DNA of 55,692 nucleotides from positions 1-55,692 of the forward strand of contig CALVTL010000010.1 in assembly GCA_944362555.1 (NCBI GenBank), in the 5' to 3' direction. Under the pieces are notes generated by a model, which had not been told where the DNA came from, ran no database searches, and saw nothing but the letters and a program-made list of their open reading frames with translations. Below are positions 39,004 through 47,160 of this stretch, piece after piece (position 1 is the first letter of the stretch; every line of letters begins with the position of its first letter). The DNA is from an uncultured Clostridia bacterium (GTDB taxonomy: Bacteria; Bacillota; Clostridia; Christensenellales; Borkfalkiaceae). Made by a program: the position numbers and the translations under genes.

Positions 39004-41285
39004 TGGACGGCGGCATGGGGAGCGAATTGGAGCGCGCGGGGCTGGGCGCGCACGACCCCATGGAACTCAACCTCACCCATCCCGAGGCGGTGCGCGCCGT
39101 CCATGCCGCGTATGCGGCGGCGGGGGCGGACATCATCACCTGCAACTCCTTCGGGCTCAACCGAATCAAGTACCGCGGGAAGTACCCCCTGGAGGAGCTC
39201 GTGCGCGCCGCCGTGGAGAATGCGCAAAGCGCGGGGCGGGAGGTGTTCTTCGACGTCGGTCCCACGGGCGCGCTGCTTGCGCCCGTCGGTACGCTCACCT
39301 TTGAGGAGGCGTACGAGGCGTATGCGGAGATCGCGCGCCTCACCTCGGACATGGTGGGGGGATACATCGTCGAGACCTTCTCCGACCTCTATGAGATGAA
39401 GGCGTGTCTGCTCGCGCTGAAGGAGCATTCTACAAAGCCCGTGTTCGCCACCATGACGTTCGACAGGACGGGGCGCACGCTCACGGGCTCCACGCCCGAG
39501 ATCGTCGCCCTCACGCTGGAAGGGCTGGGCGCCGACGCGCTCGGCGTCAACTGCTCCCTGGGACCGGAGGAGCTCTTTCCCATCGTCGAACGTATCCTCG
39601 CCGTCACCCGCGTCCCCGTCATCGTGCAGCCCAACCGCGGGCTGCCCGTTCTTAGGGAGGGCAGGACGGTGTACGACCTCTCCGACGACGAATTTTTCAC
39701 CTGGGCGCAGAGGATGCAGCGCGCGGGGGTCGCTATCCTTGGCGGCTGCTGCGGCACCACGCCCGCGACCATTTCCCGCCTTTCCCGCCTCGCGGGGAAA
39801 AAGGTGCGCGCGCATAGGTCGCACCCGCAGACGGCGGTGTGTTCTGCCGTAAAGTATGTCGCCTTCGACGGCGTGCGCGTGTGCGGCGAGCGGCTCAATC
39901 CCACGGGGAAGCCCAAACTGCGCGACGCCATCCGCGCGGGGGATACGGACTACCTCATCGCCGAGGCGCTCCGGCAGGAGGAGGCGGGCGCCGACCTGCT
40001 CGATCTCAACCTCGGCGTGCCCGGCATCGACGAGGCAGCCGCCATGGAGCGCGCCGTAAGGGCGGTGCAGGAGTGCTGCACCCTGCCTTTGCAGCTCGAT
40101 TCTTCCGACGTCGCCGCGCTCGAACGCGGGGCGCGTGCCTATAACGGCATCCCGCTTTTAAACAGCGTCAACGGGGAGGACGCCGTCATGGACGCCGTAT
40201 TCCCCGTCGCCAAAAAGTACGGCGCCGTGGTGCTGGGACTGACGATGGACGAAAAGGGCGTGCCGCGCACGGCGCGCGAACGCGCAAAGATCGCCGTGCG
40301 CATCATGGAACGCGCCGCGCAGTACGGCATCCCGCGCCACAAGGTGATGATCGACACCCTCGTTCTCACCGCTTCCGCGCAGCAGCCGCTCGTCCGGGAG
40401 ACGCTCGGGTCGCTCGCCCTCGTCCGAAAGATGGGGGTAAAGACGGCGCTCGGCGTCTCCAACGTGTCCTTCGGGCTGCCCGCGCGCCCTCTCCTCAACC
40501 GCACCTTTCTCGCTGCCGCCCTTGCGAACGGGCTCACGATGCCCATCCTCAACCCGATGGACGCCGAAATGACGGGCACGGTGCACGCGTTCCGCGTTCT
40601 CTCCTGCGAGGACGGCGGGGCGGCGGAATATATCGCCCGCTACGGCGCGCAGGCGGACGCGGCGCCGCCGCAGACGGAGGAGAGCCTGTTTGAATGCGTA
40701 TTGCGCGGACGGGAGAAGGAGGCAAGGCGGCTTGCGGAGCAGGAGACGGCGCATACGCCGCCCATGCAGGTGGTGGAGAACATCCTCGTTCCCGCCCTTC
40801 AGAAGGCGGGGGAGGGGTATGCGCAGGGCACGCTCTATTTGCCGCAGCTCCTCGCCTGTGCCGAAGCCGCCAAGGCGGCGTTCGCCGTCGTCGGGGAAAA
40901 GCTGGGCGGCGGGGGCGTCTCGCGCGGCAAGGTGGTGCTCGCCACCGTGCGCGGCGACGTGCACGATATCGGCAAAAATATCGTCAAGGTGGTGGCGCAG
41001 TCGCACGGGTACGAGGTCATCGACCTCGGTAAAGACGTCGAAAAGGAGCGCGTCGTGGAGGCGGTGCTTTCCGAACAGCCGCTCGCCGTCGGGCTCTCCG
41101 CCCTCATGACGACGACGGTCGCCTCGATGGAGGAGACCATCGCCGCCCTGCGCAGGGCGGGCTGCAAGGCAAAGATCTTCGTGGGGGGAGCGGTGCTCAA
41201 CGCAGAACTCGCCGCGCAGATCGGTGCAGACTTTTACACGGCGGACGCCCCCGCCTTCGCCGCCGCGCTCGATAAGCTCCAATAA
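38973..41285 (+). CDS. metH: Cobalamin-dependent methionine synthase, catalytic domains
   Basis: This 770-residue protein transfers the methyl group from 5-methyl-THF via cobalamin to homocysteine. Domain 1 (about 1-290) is the homocysteine/zinc domain, with DGGMGSELERAG, LGVNCSLGPEE and GGCCGTTP supplying the Cys ligands. Domain 2 (about 300-560) binds methyl-THF (GERLNPTGKPKLRDAI, LDLNLGVPG, QLDSSD). A helical cap and the cobalamin domain follow, with DVHDIGKNIVKVV containing the cobalt-ligating His, and MTTTVASMEETI. The reactivation domain is missing from this chain and encoded upstream. It overlaps the preceding gene by 31 bases; GGGAGG precedes the ATG. Confidence 0.96.
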   Translation: MLSLGTKLIIMDGGMGSELERAGLGAHDPMELNLTHPEAVRAVHAAYAAAGADIITCNSFGLNRIKYRGKYPLEELVRAAVENAQSAGREVFFDVGPTGALLAPVGTLTFEEAYEAYAEIARLTSDMVGGYIVETFSDLYEMKACLLALKEHSTKPVFATMTFDRTGRTLTGSTPEIVALTLEGLGADALGVNCSLGPEELFPIVERILAVTRVPVIVQPNRGLPVLREGRTVYDLSDDEFFTWAQRMQRAGVAILGGCCGTTPATISRLSRLAGKKVRAHRSHPQTAVCSAVKYVAFDGVRVCGERLNPTGKPKLRDAIRAGDTDYLIAEALRQEEAGADLLDLNLGVPGIDEAAAMERAVRAVQECCTLPLQLDSSDVAALERGARAYNGIPLLNSVNGEDAVMDAVFPVAKKYGAVVLGLTMDEKGVPRTARERAKIAVRIMERAAQYGIPRHKVMIDTLVLTASAQQPLVRETLGSLALVRKMGVKTALGVSNVSFGLPARPLLNRTFLAAALANGLTMPILNPMDAEMTGTVHAFRVLSCEDGGAAEYIARYGAQADAAPPQTEESLFECVLRGREKEARRLAEQETAHTPPMQVVENILVPALQKAGEGYAQGTLYLPQLLACAEAAKAAFAVVGEKLGGGGVSRGKVVLATVRGDVHDIGKNIVKVVAQSHGYEVIDLGKDVEKERVVEAVLSEQPLAVGLSALMTTTVASMEETIAALRRAGCKAKIFVGGAVLNAELAAQIGADFYTADAPAFAAALDKLQ

Positions 41286-41294
41286 CCGCATGAA

Positions 41295-41334
41295 AAATCG
41301 CGGGCAGCCTTCCAAAGAAGGCTGCCCGCGATTT
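41295..41334. terminator. Bidirectional terminator after metH
   Basis: An 18-bp perfect stem (41295-41312 with 41317-41334), AAATCGCGGGCAGCCTTC and its complement, between the convergent metH and AraC-type genes. Confidence 0.9.
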
Positions 41335-41375
41335 CTATATAATATTGAAAGGTCGCGTAATTTCCCGTATCGCGC

Positions 41376-42338
41376 TCACGGCGCGCTGTCCGCGGCGTCC
41401 GTCTTGCGGAATTTATGCGGCGTCATGCCGTACATCTTCTTGAAGACGCGGTAGAAATTGCTCTGATTTTCATACCCGACCGCCCGCACGATCTCCTCCA
41501 CGCCGAGCGACGTTTCGCGCAGCAGCTTTTCCGCCGCGCGGATGCGCTCCTCCTGCAAGAGGAGGCGGAAGGGCTTTCCGAACACGAGATGCACCCGCCG
41601 CGAGAGATAGGCGGGGGCGTAGCCGAGCGTGCCCGCAAGTTCCTCGAGCGTTCCGCCGACGTAGTGCGCCTCCAGATAGCCGAGCACCGCGCGCCGCAGC
41701 TTTGCATCGGGCGAGCTGTTCCGCTGCGCGTTGACGAGGGTGTCGCGGTAGTAGGCGAGATAGGCAAAGAGGAGGGAAACAAGCCCCGCATACACCTCCT
41801 GCGAGCGGTTGACGACGGCATAGATGAGGTTGTCCATCAGATTGCGGATGGGGAAGTTGTCTTTGGTGCGGAAAAAGAGGTATTCCTCCTCGCCCGCGTC
41901 GTCAAAGTTCCCCGTCAGAAATTCGCTCATCACGGGATTGTTGCGCACTTCGCGGAAGATGACCTGCAAAAAGGCGTTGGAGAGGATGAAGTTGATGCCC
42001 AGATCGTGCTCGCCCGCCCGCTTCACGCTGTGCCGCGCGTGGCGGTTGAGGAAGAGGATGTCGCCCCGTTCGAGCGTCACCGTCTCCTCGCCGATGACGT
42101 GCGAGATGCTCCCCGCGTACACATACATAAATTCCATGTAGTCGTGCCCGTGCTCGGGGAAGTCGATAAACCGCGTGTGCGGGCGCAGGTCGAGCTCCCG
42201 CCCCGCCAGAAAGCGCGCGCTGTTGACGATGAATTGTCCCGCGGCGGAGTAATCCCCCTGCTGCACCTTCTGCCCGTGCAGGATGGCGCGCTCCTCGTCG
42301 GTGAGGCGCGCAAGTTGTTCCACAATGGCGCTGTCCAT
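41376..42338 (-). CDS. AraC-family regulator, likely rhamnose regulator
   Basis: The 320-residue protein has an N-terminal cupin sensor region (HTRFIDFPEHGHDYMEFMYVYAG, ERGDILFLNRHARH) and a C-terminal double helix-turn-helix (LEELAGTLGYAPAYLSRRVHLVFG and VEEIVRAVGYENQSNFYRVFKKMYGMTPHKFRK). Cupin-AraC proteins usually sense sugars, and this one is divergent from rhaB, so it probably controls the rhamnose genes, in the manner of RhaR/RhaS. ATG 42338 is 6 bases after a TATCCT box, with no Shine-Dalgarno sequence, so the mRNA appears leaderless. An upstream in-frame extension would have no promoter. Confidence 0.9.
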   Translation of the reverse strand: MDSAIVEQLARLTDEERAILHGQKVQQGDYSAAGQFIVNSARFLAGRELDLRPHTRFIDFPEHGHDYMEFMYVYAGSISHVIGEETVTLERGDILFLNRHARHSVKRAGEHDLGINFILSNAFLQVIFREVRNNPVMSEFLTGNFDDAGEEEYLFFRTKDNFPIRNLMDNLIYAVVNRSQEVYAGLVSLLFAYLAYYRDTLVNAQRNSSPDAKLRRAVLGYLEAHYVGGTLEELAGTLGYAPAYLSRRVHLVFGKPFRLLLQEERIRAAEKLLRETSLGVEEIVRAVGYENQSNFYRVFKKMYGMTPHKFRKTDAADSAP

Positions 42339-42344
42339 GCAAAC

Positions 42345-42373
42345 AGGATAGCACATTTTGCGAAAGATGTCAA
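42345..42373 (-). promoter_or_regulatory. sigma-A promoter of the AraC-type gene, leaderless geometry
   Basis: Minus strand: TTGACA (42373-42368), 17 bases, TATCCT (42350-42345), then 6 bases and ATG. Confidence 0.8.
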
Positions 42374-42404
42374 ATAAAGATAGGATTTTGCTGAAATTGC
42401 GTCC

Positions 42405-42432
42405 TTGTTTTATTTTCATTCTGTGATATAAT
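42405..42432 (+). promoter_or_regulatory. Promoter of rhaB
   Basis: TTGTTT (42405-42410), 16 bases, TATAAT (42427-42432). The 32 bases between this and the divergent promoter are a natural place for the AraC-type operator. Confidence 0.75.
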
Positions 42433-42463
42433 GAGGGCGAACAAGGACGAAAGGAGGGAAGGG

Positions 42464-43762
42464 ATGAAATATTTTTTGGCGATCGACATCGGCGCGTCGA
42501 GCGGGCGTCACATCGTCGGCCGGAAGGAAGGCGGCGAAGTGCGCACCGAGGAAGTGTACCGCTTCCCCAACGGCGTAAAGGAGGAGGCGGGGCACCTCGT
42601 CTGGGACATCCGGGCGCTCCTTTCGCACGTCAAGCGCGGCTTGAAGGCGGCGTTTGCAAAATATCCGCGCATCGAGAGCCTTGCCATCGACACCTGGGCG
42701 GTGGACTATGTCCTCATGAAAGGGGAGAGCGAGGTGCTGCCCTGCTATTCTTACCGCGACGGCAGAACAAAGGGTGCGGTCGAAGCCGTTCATGCCAAAG
42801 TGCCCTTTGAAAAGCTGTATGCAAGAACGGGCATCCAGTTCCAGCCCTTCAACACCGTCTATCAGCTTTCTGACGATCTTGCGCGCGGCAGGCTCGACGG
42901 GGTGACGGACTTTCTGATGATCCCCGAATACCTTTCGTACAAACTCACGGGCGTCAAGGCGCACGAATACACCAACGCGACCACGACGGGGCTCGTGAAC
43001 GCGCAGACGGGCGAATACGACAGGGAACTCGTGGAGGCATTGGGGCTGCCCGCGCACCTCTTTGGAAAACTCTCCCGCCCCGGGGATAGCGTCGGCGCGC
43101 TTCTTCCCGAGGTGGCGTCGGAGGCGGGCGGAAACTGCAAGGTGGTGCTGTGCGCCTCGCACGACACGGCGTCGGCGGTGGAGGGGATACCCATGTCCGA
43201 GGGTGCCTTCCTTTCGAGCGGGACATGGTCGCTGTTGGGCGCCAAACTCCCGCAGCCCGTATGCTCGGACATGGCACGCACCTACAACTTCACCAACGAG
43301 GGCGGCGTGGGGTATGTCCGCTTCCTCAAAAACATCATGGGGATGTGGGTGATCAACCGCTTAAAGGCGGAACTCGCGCCCGAAAAGAGCTTCGACGAGG
43401 CGATGGAGCTGGGGCAGCGCAGCACCTTTCAGGGGCTTGTCGACGTCACGGACGCGCGTTTTCTTGCGCCTGCGTCCATGAAAGAGGCGTTCGACGGCTG
43501 CTTTGCGGAAGGGGAGAAGCCGCGCACGGCGGGCGACTATTTTGCCTGCGCGCACAAGAGCCTTGCGCTCGGGTATAAAAAGGCGCTCGAAGAACTCGCC
43601 GCCTGCACGGGAAAGAAGTACGATACGCTCTACATTGTGGGCGGCGGCGCCAAAAACAAGTGGCTCAACGCCTTGACCGAACAGGCGTGCAGCGTCCGCG
43701 TCATGGCATTGCCCATCGAGGCAACGGCGCTTGGGAATTTGGCAGTGCAGATGAAAGAATAA
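42464..43762 (+). CDS. rhaB: Rhamnulokinase
   Basis: RhaB phosphorylates L-rhamnulose to rhamnulose-1-phosphate. The 432-residue FGGY-type kinase opens with FLAIDIGASSGRHIVGRKEGG, the phosphate-1 motif with Asp. The middle has AIDTWAVDYVLM and NTVYQL, and the C-terminal domain has ASHDTASAVEGIP, SSGTWSLLGAKLPQPV and the adenosine-binding IVGGGAKNKWLNALTEQA. ATG 42464 has AAGGAGG 6 bases upstream; the longer frame begins inside the promoter. It is separated from rhaA by the structured repeat A3 (270 bases). Confidence 0.95.
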   Translation: MKYFLAIDIGASSGRHIVGRKEGGEVRTEEVYRFPNGVKEEAGHLVWDIRALLSHVKRGLKAAFAKYPRIESLAIDTWAVDYVLMKGESEVLPCYSYRDGRTKGAVEAVHAKVPFEKLYARTGIQFQPFNTVYQLSDDLARGRLDGVTDFLMIPEYLSYKLTGVKAHEYTNATTTGLVNAQTGEYDRELVEALGLPAHLFGKLSRPGDSVGALLPEVASEAGGNCKVVLCASHDTASAVEGIPMSEGAFLSSGTWSLLGAKLPQPVCSDMARTYNFTNEGGVGYVRFLKNIMGMWVINRLKAELAPEKSFDEAMELGQRSTFQGLVDVTDARFLAPASMKEAFDGCFAEGEKPRTAGDYFACAHKSLALGYKKALEELAACTGKKYDTLYIVGGGAKNKWLNALTEQACSVRVMALPIEATALGNLAVQMKE

Positions 43763-43797
43763 TTTTTCTTTTCGTCAGTTCGAAAAGAAATTCGTGA
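43762..43797 (+). repeat. Solo hairpin III of repeat family A
   Basis: TTTCTTTTCG-TCAGTT-CGAAAAGAAA followed by TTCGTGAAAA. It is identical over about 32 bases to the last hairpin of A3 (43981-44014), so the element between is flanked by direct copies. Confidence 0.85.
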
Positions 43798-43811
43798 AAA
43801 TTGTTATGATC

Positions 43812-44012
43812 ACTCGCGCAAGGAGGGTCTCCCTCCGCCCGCGCCCCACATTTGCGCATACCTGCGCTTTTGGGGAAAATGTGAATGCGGCGCGCTATAT
43901 TGTTGCGAATGCGCCGCAGAGAGAAAACACGCGGTTAGCCATAGGCGTACCCGCGGGTTGTCTTTGAAGAATCACGGAATTTCTTTTCGTCAGTTCGAAA
44001 AGAAATTCGTGA
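43812..44012 (+). repeat. Structured repeat family A, copy A3
   Basis: The first 60 bases match A1 except one compensatory pair and one loop base (stem GGAGGG/CCCTCC). Hairpin I TGCGGCGC (43886-43893)/GCGCCGCA (43911-43918) holds the conserved loop TGTTGCGAAT. Hairpin II joins GAAAAC-CGCGG with CCGCG-GGTTGTC. Hairpin III is GAATTTCTTTTCG/CGAAAAGAAATTC in the CACG...CGTGAA frame. It lies in sense orientation between rhaB and rhaA, ending 22 bases before the rhaA start. Confidence 0.85.
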
Positions 44013-44033
44013 AAATATACGGAGGGAAACAAA

Positions 44034-45275
44034 ATGAGTTATCAGGAAGCAAAAAAACAGTATGCTGCGTTCGGCGTAGACTCGGACGCGGCGATCGCGG
44101 CGCTCAAAAACGTGCCCGTCTCCGTGCACTGCTGGCAGGGCGACGACGTTCTGGGGTTCGAGGGTGCGGAGAGCCTTACGGGCGGCATTCAGACGACGGG
44201 CAACTACCCCGGGCGCGCAAGAACGCCCGAGGAGCTGATGGCGGACTACGCCTTCGCGCTCTCCCTGATGCCCGGCAAAAAGCGCATCAATATCCACGCG
44301 AGCTACGCCTTTCTCGGCAAGGACAAGGGGAAGGCGGACCGCGACGGCTACCGCCCCGAACACTTCGCGCCGTGGGTCAGGTTCGCAAAGGAACACGGGC
44401 TCGATGGCATCGACTTCAACCCGACCTTCTTCGCGCACCCCAAAATGAAGGACGGCCTGACGCTCTCCTCGCCCGACGAGGCGACGCGCAAGTTCTGGGT
44501 GGAGCACGGCAGGCGCTGCATGGAGATCGCAGCCTATCTCGGCAAAGAGATGGGCAGCCCCTGCCTTGTCAATATCTGGATCCCCGATGGCTATAAGGAC
44601 ATCCCCGCCGACCGCCTCGGACCCCGCCAAAGATACGCGCAGTCTTTGGACGAGATACTCGAAGGGTACGATAAGGCGTGGGTCATCCCCGCCATCGAGA
44701 GCAAGGTGTTCGGCATCGGCGTGGAGAGTTACACGGTGGGCAGCAACGAATTCTGCCAGAACTATGCGGCGACGCGCGGCATCTGCTCCCTCCTCGACAA
44801 CGGGCACTATCACCCGACGGAAGTCGTCTCCGACAAGATCCCTTCCATGCTCTGCTTCCACGAGAACGTTGCGCTGCACGTCTCCCGCCCCGTTCGATGG
44901 GACTCCGACCACGTCGTCATCTTCGAGGATGAACTCAAAGAGATCATGAAGGAAGTCGTGAGGAACGACGCGCTCGGAAGGGTGAAGATCGCACTCGATT
45001 ACTTCGACGCCTCCATCAACCGCGTGTTCGCTTGGGTGACGGGGCAGCGCTCCGTCCAAAAGGCGCTCCTTTTTGCGCTGCTCCTTCCCAACGGGCAGAT
45101 GAAGGAAGCGCAGGAAAAGGGGGAGTTCACCCGCCTCATGTATTTGCAGGAGCGCGTCAAAATGCTGCCCTTCGGCGAGGTGTGGGAGGAGTACCTCAAA
45201 GAGAGCGGGCTCGATGACGATTATTTTGAAACCATCGCAGAATACGAAAAAACCATTCTGGAGGAGAGAAAATGA
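44034..45275 (+). CDS. rhaA: L-rhamnose isomerase
   Basis: RhaA isomerises L-rhamnose to L-rhamnulose with Mn. The 413-residue protein matches the family along its full length: SVHCWQGDDVLGFE near the N-terminus, GLDGIDFNPTFFAHP, the metal-binding and catalytic region NIWIPDGYKD, HPTEVVSDKI and MLCFHENVALHVSRPVRWDSDHVV. CGGAGGG lies 8 bases before the ATG. Its expression probably comes from the rhaB promoter through the structured repeat upstream, since no promoter was found after the repeat. It overlaps rhaD by four bases. Confidence 0.96.
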   Translation: MSYQEAKKQYAAFGVDSDAAIAALKNVPVSVHCWQGDDVLGFEGAESLTGGIQTTGNYPGRARTPEELMADYAFALSLMPGKKRINIHASYAFLGKDKGKADRDGYRPEHFAPWVRFAKEHGLDGIDFNPTFFAHPKMKDGLTLSSPDEATRKFWVEHGRRCMEIAAYLGKEMGSPCLVNIWIPDGYKDIPADRLGPRQRYAQSLDEILEGYDKAWVIPAIESKVFGIGVESYTVGSNEFCQNYAATRGICSLLDNGHYHPTEVVSDKIPSMLCFHENVALHVSRPVRWDSDHVVIFEDELKEIMKEVVRNDALGRVKIALDYFDASINRVFAWVTGQRSVQKALLFALLLPNGQMKEAQEKGEFTRLMYLQERVKMLPFGEVWEEYLKESGLDDDYFETIAEYEKTILEERK

Positions 45276-46105
45276 AGGATATTTTAACGGCGCCCTTCGT
45301 GCGCGAAATGTGTGAAACGACCGCCAATATGTACCGTTTGGGCTGGGACGAGAGAAACGGCGGCAACATCAGCTATCTTCTTGACGAGAGGGAAGTTGCA
45401 GAGTATCTCGACCTTGACAAGGTCATCCGCACCATCCCGCTGATGGGCGTCAACGAGGTGGACTTCGACGCCTCGCCCTTGGAGGGCAAGATCTTTATCG
45501 TCACGGGCACGGGCAAGTACTTCAAGAATGTCGAAAAAGACCCCGAAGAGAACCTCGGCGTCGTGCGTATCGGCAAGGGCGGCAAGGAAGTGGAGCTTCT
45601 CTGGGGCTACAAGGGCGGCGGAAGACCCACCTCGGAGTTCCCCGCGCACATGATGAGCCACATCGCGCGCCTTTCGGTCGACCCCGAGAACCGCGTCGTC
45701 ATGCACTCGCACCCCACCAACACGCTCGCGATGAACTATGTGCACGAGCTCGACGAAAAGAAGTTCAGCCACACTCTTTGGGAGATGTGCACGGAGTGCA
45801 TCGTCGTCTTCCCCGAGGGCGTCGGGGTGCTCCCGTGGATGCTGTGCGGCACGGCGGAGATCGGCGTCGCCACGGCGAACAAGATGAAGGATTTCCGCCT
45901 CGTCGTCTGGGCGATGCACGGCATCTACGGCGCGGGCAAGACCTTGGACGAGACGTTCGGGCTCATCGAGACGGTGGAAAAAGCCGCGCAGATCTATATG
46001 CTCACGGCGCACCTTCCGAGAAAGAATACCATCAAAGACGCCGATATGCTCAAGCTCATCGAGCTGTTCGGCATCACCTGCCGCAAAGATTTTCTTGACC
46101 TCTGA
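45272..46105 (+). CDS. rhaD: Rhamnulose-1-phosphate aldolase
   Basis: RhaD splits L-rhamnulose-1-phosphate into dihydroxyacetone phosphate and L-lactaldehyde. The 277-residue class II aldolase has the N-terminal GWDERNGGNISYLLDE phosphate-binding segment, the catalytic-Glu loop region FDASPLEGKIFIVTGTG, the Zn ligands in VMHSHPTNTLA and the third His in VVWAMHGIYGAG. ATG overlaps the rhaA stop (ATGA). The following oxidoreductase has its own promoter that begins inside the end of rhaD. Confidence 0.96.
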   Translation: MKDILTAPFVREMCETTANMYRLGWDERNGGNISYLLDEREVAEYLDLDKVIRTIPLMGVNEVDFDASPLEGKIFIVTGTGKYFKNVEKDPEENLGVVRIGKGGKEVELLWGYKGGGRPTSEFPAHMMSHIARLSVDPENRVVMHSHPTNTLAMNYVHELDEKKFSHTLWEMCTECIVVFPEGVGVLPWMLCGTAEIGVATANKMKDFRLVVWAMHGIYGAGKTLDETFGLIETVEKAAQIYMLTAHLPRKNTIKDADMLKLIELFGITCRKDFLDL

Positions 46106-46123
46106 CGGAATATGCGGTACAAT
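46095..46123 (+). promoter_or_regulatory. Promoter of the Gfo/Idh/MocA gene
   Basis: TTGACC (46095-46100), 17 bases, TACAAT (46118-46123). The -35 box lies inside the last codons of rhaD. Confidence 0.75.
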
Positions 46124-46153
46124 AGAGGTACCGGTATTTCGGGAGGGGAAAAG

Positions 46154-47101
46154 ATGTTTGAATGGGCGTTTTTGGGATGCGGCAACATCGCGGGGCAGGT
46201 CGCCCGTGAGATAGCGGGCGAGCGCGGTATTCGCATCGGCGCGTGCTGGAACAGGACGCCCGCGCGGGCGGAGCGCTTTGCGGAGCAATTCGGCGCCGCG
46301 GCATATCCCACGGCGGAGGAGGCGATCGCCGCGCACGGCGTGCGGGCGGCGTATCTCGCCATGACGGCGAACAAGCACTTCGACTATATCCGTCTGTGCC
46401 TGGAACGGGGCGTGCCCGTTCTGTGCGAAAAGCCGTTCACGGTCAACCTGCGCGAGGCGGAGGAGGCGTTCGCGCTCGCCCGCCAAAGGGGGGTGTACCT
46501 CGCCGAGGCAATGTGGACGTGGTTCAATGCGCCCGCGCACAAGGTGCGCGAATGGCTGCGAAGCGGGGCGATCGGCGCCGTGCGCAGGGTGACGGCGAAG
46601 TATGCCGAGCGCTATATCGACATCCCGCGCTTTTCTTCGCCCGAGCTTTTAGGCGGCACGCTCGTTGACATCGGCGTCTATCCGCTGCGCTATGCCTATG
46701 AGCTGTTCGGGATGCCGAAAGCCGTTTTTTGTGAGGGTGAGGTGCGCGGCGGCGTGGACGTCACCGAGCGCATCCGCCTCGATTACGGCACGTTCTGCGC
46801 CGAGCTCTACGTCTCCGTCGAGGACGCGCAGGGCGAGGAGTTCGTCATCGAGGGGACGGAGGGCGTCATCCGCGTGCCGTACTTCCACTGCGCGTCCGAG
46901 GCGCAGCTTATGGGGCGTAGGAGCGAGCACTTTTCGGACAGCTCCAAAAAGTACGCCGTGCAGCTTGCAAGGGCGGCGGAGGAGATCGCGGCGGGGCGCA
47001 CACGGAGTGCGTTCTGCCCGCCGGAGGCGACGCTCGACACCATGCGCCTTCTGGACGAATGCCGCCGACAGCTCGGCGTCGTCTATCCGTGCGAGCGCTG
47101 A
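46154..47101 (+). CDS. Gfo/Idh/MocA-family oxidoreductase
   Basis: A 315-residue NAD(P)-dependent sugar or polyol dehydrogenase. The Rossmann motif is FLGCGNIAGQVA, the conserved EKP motif is CEKPFTVNLREAEEA, and the second domain has YAERYIDIPRFSSPELLGGTLVDIGVYPL with the usual catalytic G-x-x-x-D-x-x-x-Y order. The substrate is unknown; its location between rhaD and fucO suggests rhamnose- or fucose-related sugars. ATG 46154 is preceded by GGGAGGGGAAAAG; the frame extends upstream but overlaps the promoter. Confidence 0.9.
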   Translation: MFEWAFLGCGNIAGQVAREIAGERGIRIGACWNRTPARAERFAEQFGAAAYPTAEEAIAAHGVRAAYLAMTANKHFDYIRLCLERGVPVLCEKPFTVNLREAEEAFALARQRGVYLAEAMWTWFNAPAHKVREWLRSGAIGAVRRVTAKYAERYIDIPRFSSPELLGGTLVDIGVYPLRYAYELFGMPKAVFCEGEVRGGVDVTERIRLDYGTFCAELYVSVEDAQGEEFVIEGTEGVIRVPYFHCASEAQLMGRRSEHFSDSSKKYAVQLARAAEEIAAGRTRSAFCPPEATLDTMRLLDECRRQLGVVYPCER

Positions 47102-47160
47102 CGCGGTGGGGAAAAATATGGATCGGAACTTTTGAAAAATATTGATAAGGAGATAGAGTT

